Shown here piece after piece: positions 20,940 through 31,978 of a stretch of DNA of 64,000 bases. Both the position numbers and the translations under genes were made by a program. The notes under the pieces were generated by a model. That model was not told where the DNA came from. It was given only the letters and a program-made list of their open reading frames with translations, and did no database searches. How positions within the stretch are numbered: position 1 is the first letter of the stretch; each line of letters begins with the position of its first letter. The stretch comes from Tragulus kanchil (taxonomy: Eukaryota > Chordata > Mammalia > Artiodactyla > Tragulidae): assembly GCA_022376925.1 (NCBI GenBank), contig JAIOJX010000026.1:253763330-253827329 (forward strand), read 5' to 3'.

Positions 20940-21371
20940 TGACATTTTTAAAATATCATTCTGAAGCAAGGAATTAAAATTCCTTTAGGTAGAATTACGA
21001 GTGAAATGGAAAAGTTCTCAGTTTATTTGATTTTCTAGTACATTTAGGATAATAGTTATTTGAACACCTGTCAGTCAAATATTATATTCATCAGTCAAAT
21101 ATTTATCTCTTATCATCCTCAACAGTTAAACCCAAGCCCTGTAAAAAAACACTCTGAAAATCTACTTCAGGTATACAAAGTTATCATACACATGTTGGTT
21201 CCTGGAATGCCACACTGTACATGCCAATAAATGTTTAATCAGAGCTTCTTTTCAAAGTGTTTAAACGCTCTAGTCAAGATAAAGACTAGTATCTGATGCT
21301 GAATGAAATGCAAATTTTTCATTTCAACTTCAGTTGAAGATGGCCTTTTCTATACTTAAGCTGATGCTTTA
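20940..21371. other. No gene recognised
   Basis: AT-rich, repeated at 22092-22523. Nothing recognised. Confidence 0.45.
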
Positions 21372-21382
21372 TGAATGGCATA

Positions 21383-21599
21383 CACATATGCCTGCTCAGT
21401 CATGTCAGATTCTTTGCGACCTTTTGGATAGGTATTCTGCCAGGCTCCTCTGTCTATGGGATTTTTTTGGCAACTATACTGGAGGGGGTGACATTTCCTT
21501 CTTCGGGGTATCTTCCCAACCCAAGGATCGAACCTGTATCTCTTGCTATCTCCTGCGTTACAGGCATATTCTTTACTGCTGAGCTATCAGGAAAGCCCT
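21383..21599 (-). mobile_element. Bov-tA SINE, antisense
   Basis: 'ctgctcagtcatgtcagatt', 'caggctcctctgtctatggg' and 'gctgagctatcaggaaagcc' are antisense Bov-tA. An exact 11-base target-site duplication, TGAATGGCATA, is at 21372-21382 and 21600-21610. Confidence 0.93.
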
Positions 21600-22534
21600 T
21601 GAATGGCATATAAGAAAGAGTAAAGGCTGTTACTTTTGTTTGTTTAGAAATGTCACAGTTCTCTTTGTTTCGAACAAATTCACTCAAGTTACAGTTACGT
21701 CACAAAAAGGAGATAAAGCACAGTATCATTTTTAGAATGTTTTTGTGATATTTTGTTATACAAAAAGAAATATTATAACCAAAAAGAGGGAGACAAAGGA
21801 AGAGAAAAATATAGTTGCAGGATGGACAGATACTAACCAGAACACAGGCACACATTTCAGTATATGGATTTTGGCTGACAAGCTGCAATGTCACATGGGT
21901 ACTACTTAGAGCTCGGGAAGGAAAACTACGAACATGCCTGGAGAAGACACCAAAGAAATATCCAAGGACTGGTTGGGCCAGCTCCCCTAGGACACGCTGG
22001 TTCCATCAGAGTGGCCTGTCTTCTAGAGGCACCCAAAAGCCACAAGGATTTTATGCAGTGCTGGGAGAGGGGTGATGGTGAGGGATCAGATTGACATTTT
22101 TAAAATATCATTCTGAAGCAAGGAATTAAAATTCCTTTAGGTAGAATTACGAGTGAAATGGAAAAGTTCTCAGTTTATTTGATTTTCTAGTACATTTAGG
22201 ATAATAGTTATTTGAACACCTGTCAGTCAAATATTATATTCATCAGTCAAATATTTATCTCTTATCATCCTCAACAGTTAAACCCAAGCCCTGTAAAAAT
22301 ACACTCTGAAAATATACTTCAGGTATACAAAGTTATAATACACATGTTGGTTCCTGGAATGCCACACTGTACATGCCAATAAATGTTTAATCAGAGCTTC
22401 TTTTCAAAGTGTTTAAACGCTCTAGTCAAGATAAAGACTAGTATCTGATGCTGAATGAAATGCAAATTTTTCATTTCAACTTCAGTTGAAGATGGCCTTT
22501 TCTATACTTAAGCTGATGCTTTATGAATGGCATA

Positions 22535-22751
22535 CACATATGCCTGCTCAGTCATGTCAGATTCTTTGCGACCTTTTGGATAGGTATTCTGCCAGGCTCC
22601 TCTGTCTATGGGATTTTTTTGGCAACTATACTGGAGGGGGTGACATTTCCTTCTTCGGGGTATCTTCCCAACCCAAGGATCGAACCTGTATCTCTTGCTA
22701 TCTCCTGCGTTACAGGCATATTCTTTACTGCTGAGCTATCAGGAAAGCCCT
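22535..22751 (-). mobile_element. Bov-tA SINE, antisense (duplicate of 21383-21599)
   Basis: Second copy with the same TGAATGGCATA flanks (22524-22534, 22752-22762). Confidence 0.93.
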
Positions 22752-23374
22752 TGAATGGCATATAAGAAAGAGTAAAGGCTGTTACTTTTGTTTGTTTAGA
22801 AATGTCACAGTTCTCTTTGTTTCGAACAAATTCACTCAAGTTACAGTTACGTCACAAAAAGGAGATAAAGCACAGTATCATTTTTAGAATGTTTTTGTGA
22901 TATTTTGTTATACAAAAAGAAATATTATAACCAAAAAGAGGGAGACAAAGGAAGAGAAAAATATAGTTGCAGGATGGACAGATACTAACCAGAACACAGG
23001 CACACATTTCAGTATATGGATTTTGGCTGACAAGCTGCAATGTCACATGGGTACTACTTAGAGCTCGGGAAGGAAAACTACGAACATGCCTGGAGAAGAC
23101 ACCAAAGAAATATCCAACATCCAGCCAACTCAAGAAAGGAAAGATAGCAGAAGGCAAATTATAACCAGCACACACAATGTGATATAGAAGTTCTTTTCCC
23201 AAGCTTTTAATGGGCAGTGATTTATCCAGTATCAGAACAATGTTTGGAAAAATCAATGAGGAAATCCAGACCAAGCAAGGGAGTAGAAAGCCAAAACTTC
23301 CAGCTAACGTAAAAGAAGCGGGTCTTAGCATTTTCAGAACTACAATCGTGAAACAGTAAAATAGTAATTGTTAC

Positions 23375-23575
23375 ATTTGTAATAAGAACACCAATCATAA
23401 AAGCTAACCTCTATTTAGCACAGATTTTTTGTTAGGTACTGTGCTAAGTGCTTTCCAGGGGTTATCTGATTTTAAACCTCTTACCAGCTCTAAGTGGGCA
23501 GTAATTTTATTTCCATTTGAAAGATGAGGAAATCGTTGCTAAATTCAGTATCACAAAGCTAAAATGTGAATGAGA
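23375..23575 (-). mobile_element. MIR SINE, antisense
   Basis: 'ctctatttagcacagatttt', 'gtactgtgctaagtgctttc', 'tttgaaagatgaggaaatcg' and 'tcacaaagctaaaatg' follow antisense MIR order. Confidence 0.7.
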
Positions 23576-24215
23576 GGTCATCTCCATCTGACTGGAGCAT
23601 TTTTGCAAATGGATTCCCTGTGAATTTTGTTGCTCTTTTTAATATAGACCATTCAGACTTTAAATAAGATACACTATAGATTTTAAAATTAACTCTTTTG
23701 AATGCAAATGTTCCTAGGTCATATTTTAGATTTTCTGTCTTAAACACAATATCCTAAGCCTAATTTAAAGTTCTCTTAATAATTCACAATATATCAAGCA
23801 TAATTGAACATTAGCTATCATGTTCTGTCTTAATAGCAAACCCCAGGAAAAACTAAAAAATGTTTGTTTCTATATCAAACAGGAGCTAAAGGTGCTTTGA
23901 GCTGTTCCTGTTCCCCACCACCTCCCCCTCCCCGCCCCATTCTGACTGTTTGGTTGCTCACTGCCTAGTTATCAACTCTAACTTCTAGATGCTGTCAGGG
24001 TCCCAAGCTCTAGCAGGAATCTGCTTCTTGCACTCACCAACTTGATTGCATCTTGCTTCTCCAACCTCCTTTTGAGCCTCCACTTGTCCTCCATGGGTTA
24101 TTTCCTCAACAATAATGAAGACATTGGGCCAAACCAAGACAACTACCAACTACACGTCCTTTCCAGTACCTCTCAGCTAGCCAGTTCCAAGGGACTTTGC
24201 GTAACTTAACAGAAG
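23576..24215. other. No gene recognised
   Basis: AT-rich, then pyrimidine-rich around 23900-24180. Repeated from 23706 at 24801. No coding or RNA signal. Confidence 0.45.
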
Positions 24216-24219
24216 TTGA

Positions 24220-24345
24220 GAAGATTAATGATCCTGTGAATTAGTAGCAGCAGCCCCATTTTACAGAGAGGTCAACTGAGGCTAAGAAATACTATAGATT
24301 TATACTAGAAATAATAGGTTTTCACAGCGAATAAGTAACGGAGCT
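24220..24345 (-). mobile_element. MIR SINE fragment, antisense
   Basis: 'ccccattttacagagaggtc', 'aactgaggctaagaaa' and 'cgaataagtaacggagcttg' match the antisense MIR core. Copy at 25315-25440. Confidence 0.6.
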
Positions 24346-24727
24346 TGGTTATGAGCATGGTCTTTCGTATTCCTAAGCTTCACTGTCACAAACAGGAAGG
24401 AAAAAACACACACATTTCTTGCAGTACTGATGGCCTCAAGAATAGCCACAATTTGCTTTATGCCTTTAAGGTACAGTAAGTATTGAATAGCATCACAAAT
24501 ACACACTGAATCGTAAGACATGATTCAGAGCACAGAACAGGGATTACTATGGATAACACATGACATTTGATCAGCTAGCTGAGCAGTGCTGCCTACGCAT
24601 TAATCGGTGCTGGCCTGAATGTCACATTCTTCCACATCATGTGACTTCCCCAGTGATTCCCTAGTGTTTCTGGGTGCAGCTCACCACTTTTGAGCGACTT
24701 ATTGCCTAAGAGTAAGACAACTATGCC

Positions 24728-24796
24728 GGCTTCCCAGGTGGCTCAGTGGTAAAGAATCTGCTGGCCAATGGAGGAGATACAAAAGACAGAGAGTTC
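24728..24796 (+). mobile_element. Bov-tA SINE, truncated by junction
   Basis: First 69 bases of a sense Bov-tA ('ggcttcccaggtggctcagt'), cut at 24796 by the duplication 10 junction. The full element is at 25823-26048. Confidence 0.9.
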
Positions 24797-25314
24797 CGGG
24801 AAATGTTCCTAGGTCATATTTTAGATTTTCTGTCTTAAACACAATATCCTAAGCCTAATTTAAAGTTCTCTTAATAATTCACAATATATCAAGCATAATT
24901 GAACATTAGCTATCATGTTCTGTCTTAATAGCAAACCCCAGGAAAAACTAAAAAATGTTTGTTTCTATATCAAACAGGAGCTAAAGGTGCTTTGAGCTGT
25001 TCCTGTTCCCCACCACCTCCCCCTCCCCGCCCCATTCTGACTGTTTGGTTGCTCACTGCCTAGTTATCAACTCTAACTTCTAGATGCTGTCAGGGTCCCA
25101 AGCTCTAGCAGGAATCTGCTTCTTGCACTCACCAACTTGATTGCATCTTGCTTCTCCAACCTCCTTTTGAGCCTCCACTTGTCCTCCATGGGTTATTTCC
25201 TCAACAATAATGAAGACATTGGGCCAAACCAAGACAACTACCAACTACACGTCCTTTCCAGTACCTCTCAGCTAGCCAGTTCCAAGGGACTTTGCGTAAC
25301 TTAACAGAAGTTGA

Positions 25315-25440
25315 GAAGATTAATGATCCTGTGAATTAGTAGCAGCAGCCCCATTTTACAGAGAGGTCAACTGAGGCTAAGAAATACTATAGATTTATAC
25401 TAGAAATAATAGGTTTTCACAGCGAATAAGTAACGGAGCT
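25315..25440 (-). mobile_element. MIR fragment (duplicate of 24220-24345)
   Basis: Second copy in duplication 10. Confidence 0.6.
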
Positions 25441-25822
25441 TGGTTATGAGCATGGTCTTTCGTATTCCTAAGCTTCACTGTCACAAACAGGAAGGAAAAA
25501 ACACACACATTTCTTGCAGTACTGATGGCCTCAAGAATAGCCACAATTTGCTTTATGCCTTTAAGGTACAGTAAGTATTGAATAGCATCACAAATACACA
25601 CTGAATCGTAAGACATGATTCAGAGCACAGAACAGGGATTACTATGGATAACACATGACATTTGATCAGCTAGCTGAGCAGTGCTGCCTACGCATTAATC
25701 GGTGCTGGCCTGAATGTCACATTCTTCCACATCATGTGACTTCCCCAGTGATTCCCTAGTGTTTCTGGGTGCAGCTCACCACTTTTGAGCGACTTATTGC
25801 CTAAGAGTAAGACAACTATGCC

Positions 25823-26048
25823 GGCTTCCCAGGTGGCTCAGTGGTAAAGAATCTGCTGGCCAATGGAGGAGATACAAAAGACAGAGAGTTCGATCTCTGT
25901 CAGGAAGGTCCCTAGAGGAAAAAAATGGCAACCCACTCCAGTATTATTGCCTTGGAAATCCCACGGACAGAAGAGCCTGGCAGGCTACCATTCTTGGGGT
26001 CACAAAGAGTCAGACTGAGTGTGTGTGTGTGTACACATACGCACACAG
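25823..26048 (+). mobile_element. Bov-tA SINE with GT-repeat tail
   Basis: Complete sense Bov-tA: 'gtggctcagtggtaaagaat', 'atggcaacccactccagtat', 'gagcctggcaggctac', 'cacaaagagtcagactgagt', then a (GT)n run at 26019-26031 and CA-rich tail. Flanks 'acaactatg' and 'acaattatg' are a near-perfect target-site duplication. Confidence 0.93.
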
Positions 26049-26455
26049 AACAATTATGCAAAGAAATACTGGTTTTTCTAATGCATATTAAAAATCTTTT
26101 GGAATAAAAACATGGTCAGCATCAATTTTTGCATATCATCACACTAAAGCGTTTATGATGACCTTAGTCAGACCACTTATTTGGATGCTACATGTGGTAT
26201 TTATCTCTCCCATTTAGACCTAATTCTGGTTGTCCAGATTCATTTATTTCTTTAACCAGTATTTATTAAGTAGATACTCTACTATAGAAATTCTGTGTTA
26301 AATACTATACTGGATGGCAGACAGAGTGTCTCTTTATAGTACATAACTCTGGATATTTACTTAGGTACAGTGATCGTAACTAGACTAACATGTACCTTTA
26401 TTTATTCACAATGACCATTAAAACTGTATTTTAAAAGTGAATCAAAAAACTCTCA

Positions 26456-26796
26456 GGGTTTCCCCTGGTGGTCTAGTGGATAAGGACACTGCCTTGCAGT
26501 GCAAGGGGCGCCAGTTCGATCCCTGGCCTGGGAAGATCCCATGTGCCGCGGAGCGGCTGGACTGATGTGTCCAATCACAGAGCCGGGGCTCTGGAGCGCA
26601 TGCGCCCAGAGCTGGCGCTCTGCGACAACAGATGCCACCGCGATGGGAGGCCCGCAGGAGCCAAAGAACAAAGATGGATGAAAATAGAGAAATGAAAGAC
26701 CAATAGAAGTGGCCCGCCCGCTCCAGCCGCTCCCCTCCCTCCCCAACCCGACCCCCGCCCAAAATAAATAAATAAATCTTTAAAAAAAAAAAAAAA
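26456..26796 (+). mobile_element. CHR-2-like SINE with GC-rich 3' extension
   Basis: Head 'cccctggtggtctagtggat', B-box-like AGTTCGATCCC at 26513-26523, body with 'gagcgcatgcgcccagagct', then the extension 26711-26760 ('gtggcccgcccgctcc', 'cccgacccccgccc'), AAATAAAT repeats and an A-tail. Flanks 'caaaaaactctc' and 'aaaacaactctc' resemble a target-site duplication. Confidence 0.9.
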
Positions 26797-27220
26797 CAAC
26801 TCTCCATTGAAGTTGTTTCATACATGAAATTGCACAAAAGACTATTTTCTTCCTGGTTTACTAACATTTAAAGTTACCAGAGTCTTTACCCAACTGGAAA
26901 GGTCTTCAGGTGGTAACTACACCTCAAGGGATTCCTTAGAAGTGAGGGAGAAAGAACTGTAGCCTGCATCCCGGGGTCCTGGATCTCAGAACACACAAAG
27001 AAAAACAAATCTCCACAGAAGTGTTTTAAGCACAAGGCCAGTAATATATACACATCCACAGAGTTATGGAGAAACAGCTTCCTGGCTGGGATAAGTCCTT
27101 GAGTTCCACTCACTTTAGACTTGCACAGCCTTGATGTGCTGCTGCGACCTTTTTCTAACCACCAGTCAGAGGCACCCTGGCAAAACCTGTACCAGCTCAC
27201 ACAGTTCCTTAGACATTCAG
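26797..27220. other. No gene recognised
   Basis: Single-copy stretch. A 115-aa minus-strand frame (26886-27233) has no motif I recognise and is probably chance. Confidence 0.45.
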
Positions 27221-27550
27221 GAAGCACCTCCAAGAGACTGTGTCAGAGATAAGACCTAATGCCTGCCATGTCTAGTTGCTTTAAGATGAAATTACACTTT
27301 GAGATTGTTTGGCCTACAGTTGACCTGTATTCATGGTCCAAACAGTCCCAGTACTGGGCTCCCCAAATACATAATATTTAATTTCATCTTAGAAAAATAC
27401 ATAGGATGCTACTTAAAGTGCTGCCATTCTTCCTTCTTATGAGATTTCCATTTAACATGCTTTCACTTGATCCTCCACGATATTTGCAATAGCACAAATG
27501 CTTAAAAGATTAATACATTTAGGGGAAACTTTAAATCCATAATTCTTAAC

Positions 27551-27735
27551 GTGTTGTGCTTAGTCACTCAGTAGTGTCTGACTCTTTGCAACCCCATAGA
27601 CTAGCCTGCCAGGCCCCTCTTTCTATGGGGATTCTCCAAGCAAGAATATTGGAATGGGTTGCCATGCCCTCCTCCAGGGGATCTTCCCAACCCAGGGATT
27701 GAACCCAGGTCTCCTGCATTGCAGGCAGATTCTTA
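27551..27735 (-). mobile_element. Bov-tA SINE, antisense
   Basis: 'gtgcttagtcactcagtagt', 'gactctttgcaaccccatag', 'cttcccaacccagggattga', 'cctgcattgcaggcagattc'. The 5' head of the SINE (right side here) is missing. Confidence 0.93.
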
Positions 27736-28366
27736 ATGGCATATTTCAAATAGTTGAAAATGATACAATTACTGATTTTAAAATTTACAGACAAAAATAG
27801 GAACCAACATAAGCACTACATTTCTGTCCTATTTTAAAACATTCTCCTCTTTCTTCTACCCATTAATTGTTATTAACTGTGGACCAACTTGTATATTATT
27901 TCACATGTTATACTGTTATATGGTTAACCTTATTGCCTCAAAAGATCAGGGCAGTCATGACCAAAGTCCCCAATAAATAATGCATTCCACTTGTTCATTA
28001 CTTTGACATTAAAGTTTCAAAAGAGTGCCTGATACTAATACTTAAAGCATGGCACTGACTCACTGGATAGACGAGATAAAGTCTAATGCACTTATCTTCT
28101 TTCTAAGAGGCCGGTTCAATATTGATTGAACTCAATGTGCACAAAAGCATCTATTAGGAGAGAGGAACTTCCTCTAAACAAGATTTGATTTCAAGCCTAA
28201 GCTAAGCCTTAGCCATGGGAGAATTTATGACTTTCCCTACACCAGCATCATTAATTGGGAAGAATCTTTAATTACAATCTAACACACAATTAAATCCAAT
28301 AGCCTTGTAGATAAGTTAAAACAAATATCTGGACCCAAAGGAGGTAGAATTTCCTGAAACAGTTGA
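27736..28366. other. No gene recognised
   Basis: AT-rich, repeated at 28895-29526. Nothing recognised. Confidence 0.45.
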
Positions 28367-28709
28367 ACCTGTATTCAATGGAAGCACCTCCAAAAACTGT
28401 GTCAGAGATAAGACCTAATGCCTGCCATGTCTAGTTGCTTTAAGATGAAATTACACTTTGAGATTGTTTGGCCTACAGTTGACCTGTATTCATGGTCCAA
28501 ACAGTCCCAGTACTGGGCTCCCCAAATACATAATATTTAATTTCATCTTAGAAAAATACATAGGATGCTACTTAAAGTGCTGCCATTCTTCCTTCTTATG
28601 AGATTTCCATTTAACATGCTTTCACTTGATCCTCCACGATATTTGCAATAGCACAAATGCTTAAAAGATTAATACATTTAGGGGAAACTTTAAATCCATA
28701 ATTCTTAAC

Positions 28710-28894
28710 GTGTTGTGCTTAGTCACTCAGTAGTGTCTGACTCTTTGCAACCCCATAGACTAGCCTGCCAGGCCCCTCTTTCTATGGGGATTCTCCAAGC
28801 AAGAATATTGGAATGGGTTGCCATGCCCTCCTCCAGGGGATCTTCCCAACCCAGGGATTGAACCCAGGTCTCCTGCATTGCAGGCAGATTCTTA
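28710..28894 (-). mobile_element. Bov-tA SINE, antisense (duplicate of 27551-27735)
   Basis: Second copy in duplication 11. Confidence 0.93.
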
Positions 28895-29526
28895 ATGGCA
28901 TATTTCAAATAGTTGAAAATGATACAATTACTGATTTTAAAATTTACAGACAAAAATAGGAACCAACATAAGCACTACATTTCTGTCCTATTTTAAAACA
29001 TTCTCCTCTTTCTTCTACCCATTAATTGTTATTAACTGTGGACCAACTTGTATATTATTTCACATGTTATACTGTTATATGGTTAACCTTATTGCCTCAA
29101 AAGATCAGGGCAGTCATGACCAAAGTCCCCAATAAATAATGCATTCCACTTGTTCATTACTTTGACATTAAAGTTTCAAAAGAGTGCCTGATACTAATAC
29201 TTAAAGCATGGCACTGACTCACTGGATAGACGAGATAAAGTCTAATGCACTTATCTTCTTTCTAAGAGGCCGGTTCAATATTGATTGAACTCAATGTGCA
29301 CAAAAGCATCTATTAGGAGAGAGGAACTTCCTCTAAACAAGATTTGATTTCAAGCCTAAGCTAAGCCTTAGCCATGGGAGAATTTATGACTTTCCCTACA
29401 CCAGCATCATTAATTGGGAAGAATCTTTAATTACAATCTAACACACAATTAAATCCAATAGCCTTGTAGATAAGTTAAAACAAATATCTGGACCCAAAGG
29501 AGGTAGAATTTCCCTGAAACAGTTGA

Positions 29527-29972
29527 TGACCCTGCCCTGTCCCAACAGTTCCATCCTTGAACTGAGTTAAGGCAATCAAGGTGAATGTCCTACTTTTGAT
29601 CATCAGTTTGGGTATACATTGGCTTTTCTAGGGCGATAGAAGCTGAGGCCACCTAATGACTCCCCTCAGCACAAAATGAGAGGGTTAGGAGGAGAAATCA
29701 GTGACCAGATCTGGAGCCTTCATCACTCAGCATATCATCAGGAAGTAAGGGAACACACAGCCAAGGTTCTGTAAAGAACAACTCATTGATAAGGACACCA
29801 GTTCAGAGAGGCTGAGTCTCAGTTAAGGTCACTGAGGTTTGGCCACAGGTCACGGGTTGGTGAGATACCAGGAGAAAGAAGTCCCAGAGCTGCTTTTGCA
29901 ATGGGGCTCACTCCCCTTCCTAACACAGGGCATCAGACAACCTGATGCTTTTTCCATATTTTTTTCCTTTGG
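29527..29972. other. No gene recognised
   Basis: Moderate-GC sequence, repeated at about 30707-31157. No coding or repeat assignment. Confidence 0.4.
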
Positions 29973-29990
29973 CTATTTTGCTCCTTGAAG

Positions 29991-30248
29991 CTCCAATACT
30001 ATTTTGCCCCTGTAGCTACAATACTTGACCACCTGTTGCGAGAAGCTGACTCACTGGAAAAGACCTTGATGCTGGGAAAGACAGAAGGCAAAAGGAGAAG
30101 AGACAGCAGCAGAAGATGAGCATCACTGATTCAGTGGACATGAATCTGAGCAAACTCCAGGAAATAGTGAAGGACAGGGAAACCTGGCCTACCACAGTCT
30201 ATGGGGTCACCATGAGAGGGCCATGACTTAGCGACTGAATGACAACAA
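29991..30248 (+). mobile_element. BovB-derived 3' tail with perfect 18-bp TSD
   Basis: 'agctgactcactggaaaaga', 'cttgatgctgggaaagacag', 'gattcagtggacatgaatct' and 'gacttagcgactgaatgac' are the extreme BovB 3' end. CTATTTTGCTCCTTGAAG occurs exactly at 29973-29990 and 30249-30266, an 18-base target-site duplication. A short 5'-truncated insertion. Confidence 0.9.
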
Positions 30249-31175
30249 CTATTTTGCTCCTTGAAGGCTGCCCTTGACCCAGCTTCTTCTCATTTTACTA
30301 AATGACAACCACACTGAGGCGGGAGGAAGGAGGTATGCTTTCTCTCTGCTTTCTAAGCTTCCTGAGGAATGACCATCCCCATCACCTTCTGGTGACCTTG
30401 GTGGAACTCGTGTGTAGACATGAAGCACCACCTCGTTTTTTTCATCCAGTCTGCTACCGTCAGAGTGAGATGACCAACGATTGTGCACAAAAGCATCTAT
30501 TAGGAGAGGAACTTCCTCTAAACAAGATTTGATTTCAAGCCTAAGCTAAGCCTTAGCCATGGGAGAATTTATGACTTTCCCTACACCAGCATCATTAATT
30601 GGGAAGAATCTTTAATTACAATCTAACACACAATTAAATCCAATAGCCTTGTAGATAAGTTAAAACAAATATCTGGACCCAAAGGAGGTAGAATTTCCCT
30701 GAAACAGTTGATGACCCTGCCCTGTCCCAACAGTTCCATCCTTGAACTGAGTTAAGGCAATCAAGGTGAATGTCCTACTTTTGATCATCAGTTTGGGTAT
30801 ACATTGGCTTTTCTGGGGCGATAGAAGCTGAGGCCACCTAATGACTCCCCTCAGCACAAAATGAGAGGGTTAGGAGGAGAAATCAGTGACCAGATCTGGA
30901 GCCTTCATCACTCAGCATATCATCAGGAAGTAAGGGAACACACAGCCAAGGTTCTGTAAAGAACAACTCATTGATAAGGACACCAGTTCAGAGAGGCTGA
31001 GTCTCAGTTAAGGTCACTGAGGTTTGGCCACAGGTCACGGGTTGGTGAGATACCAGGAGAAAGAAGTCCCAGAGCTGCTTTTGCAATGGGGCTCACTCCC
31101 CTTCCTAACACAGGGCATCAGACAACCTGATGCTTTTTCCATATTTTTTTCCTTTGGCTATTTTGCTCCTTGAAG

Positions 31176-31433
31176 CTCCAATACTATTTTGCCCCTGTAG
31201 CTACAATACTTGACCACCTGTTGCGAGAAGCTGACTCACTGGAAAAGACCTTGATGCTGGGAAAGACAGAAGGCAAAAGGAGAAGAGACAGCAGCAGAAG
31301 ATGAGCATCACTGATTCAGTGGACATGAATCTGAGCAAACTCCAGGAAATAGTGAAGGACAGGGAAACCTGGCCTACCACAGTCTATGGGGTCACCATGA
31401 GAGGGCCATGACTTAGCGACTGAATGACAACAA
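31176..31433 (+). mobile_element. BovB-derived 3' tail (duplicate of 29991-30248)
   Basis: Second copy, with the same 18-base flanking repeats, in duplication 12. Confidence 0.88.
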
Positions 31434-31761
31434 CTATTTTGCTCCTTGAAGGCTGCCCTTGACCCAGCTTCTTCTCATTTTACTAAATGACAACCACACT
31501 GAGGCGGGAGGAAGGAGGTATGCTTTCTCTCTGCTTTCTAAGCTTCCTGAGGAATGACCATCCCCATCACCTTCTGGTGACCTTGGTGGAACTCGTGTGT
31601 AGACATGAAGCACCACCTCGTTTTTTTTTTTTTCATCCAGTCTGCTACCGTCAGAGTGAGATGACCAACGACGATTCACAGTGTCTCTTTAAGAAAACGT
31701 GCTTTTTTTCTGAACTAAAGACAATGCTCTGATAGAAAGAATAAAGTATAAATGGTAGCAC

Positions 31762-31978
31762 CGTGTGTGTGCTCAGTCATTTAATCACGACCAACTCTTT
31801 GTGAGCACACGGACTGTAGCCCACCAGGCTCTTCTGCCCATGGAATTTTCCAGGCAAAAAATGCTGGAGTGGACTGCCATTTCCTATTCCAGGGCATCTT
31901 CCCAACCCAGGGATGCAAATCACGTCTCCTGCCTCTCCTACCTGGGCAGGTGGATTCTTTACCACTGGTTCCACATGG
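31762..31978 (-). mobile_element. Bov-tA SINE, antisense
   Basis: 'gtgtgctcagtcatttaatc', 'actgtagcccaccaggctct', 'cttcccaacccagggatgca' and 'ggtggattctttaccactgg'. Flanks 'atggtagca' and 'atggtggca' suggest an aged target-site duplication. Confidence 0.92.

Larger units (their letters stand above)
20822..23117. repeat. Tandem duplication 9 of 23 (20822-21965 / 21974-23117)
   Basis: Offset 1152. Filler is 8 bases, 'ggactggt'. Three substitutions lie within 50 bases: 'gtaaaaaaacac' versus 'gtaaaaatacac', 'aaatctactt' versus 'aaatatactt', 'ttatcatac' versus 'ttataatac'. Length is conserved, so these look like allelic or base-calling differences. Confidence 0.96.
23706..25891. repeat. Tandem duplication 10 of 23 (23706-24796 / 24801-25891)
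   Basis: Offset exactly 1095 with no difference noticed. Filler is 'cggg'. The first copy ends 69 bases into a Bov-tA SINE; the second carries the SINE to completion. The junction therefore falls inside an otherwise intact repeat. Confidence 0.97.
27221..29526. repeat. Tandem duplication 11 of 23 (27221-28366 / 28381-29526)
   Basis: Offset 1160 at both ends, 1159 inside. Indels lie close to both edges: 'ccaagagactg' versus 'ccaaaaactg' at the start of the second copy, and 'atttcctg' versus 'atttccctg' near the end of the first. Filler 28367-28380. Confidence 0.96.
29295..31671. repeat. Tandem duplication 12 of 23 (29295-30480 / 30482-31671)
   Basis: Largest period: offset 1187 falling to 1185 after 'ggagagaggaac' becomes 'ggagaggaac', and ending at about 1191 because a T-run is 7 at 30436 but 13 at 31621. 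One substitution noted (ttttctaggg versus ttttctgggg). The junction is a single base. 29295-29526 is also in duplication 11, so three copies exist. Confidence 0.96.

Noticed and set aside
22852..23331. 159-aa minus-strand open frame, hydrophobic
   Set aside because: Only its C-terminal part exists in the first copy of the same DNA (21700-21894), it is AT-driven, and I recognise no motif. Most likely a chance frame.
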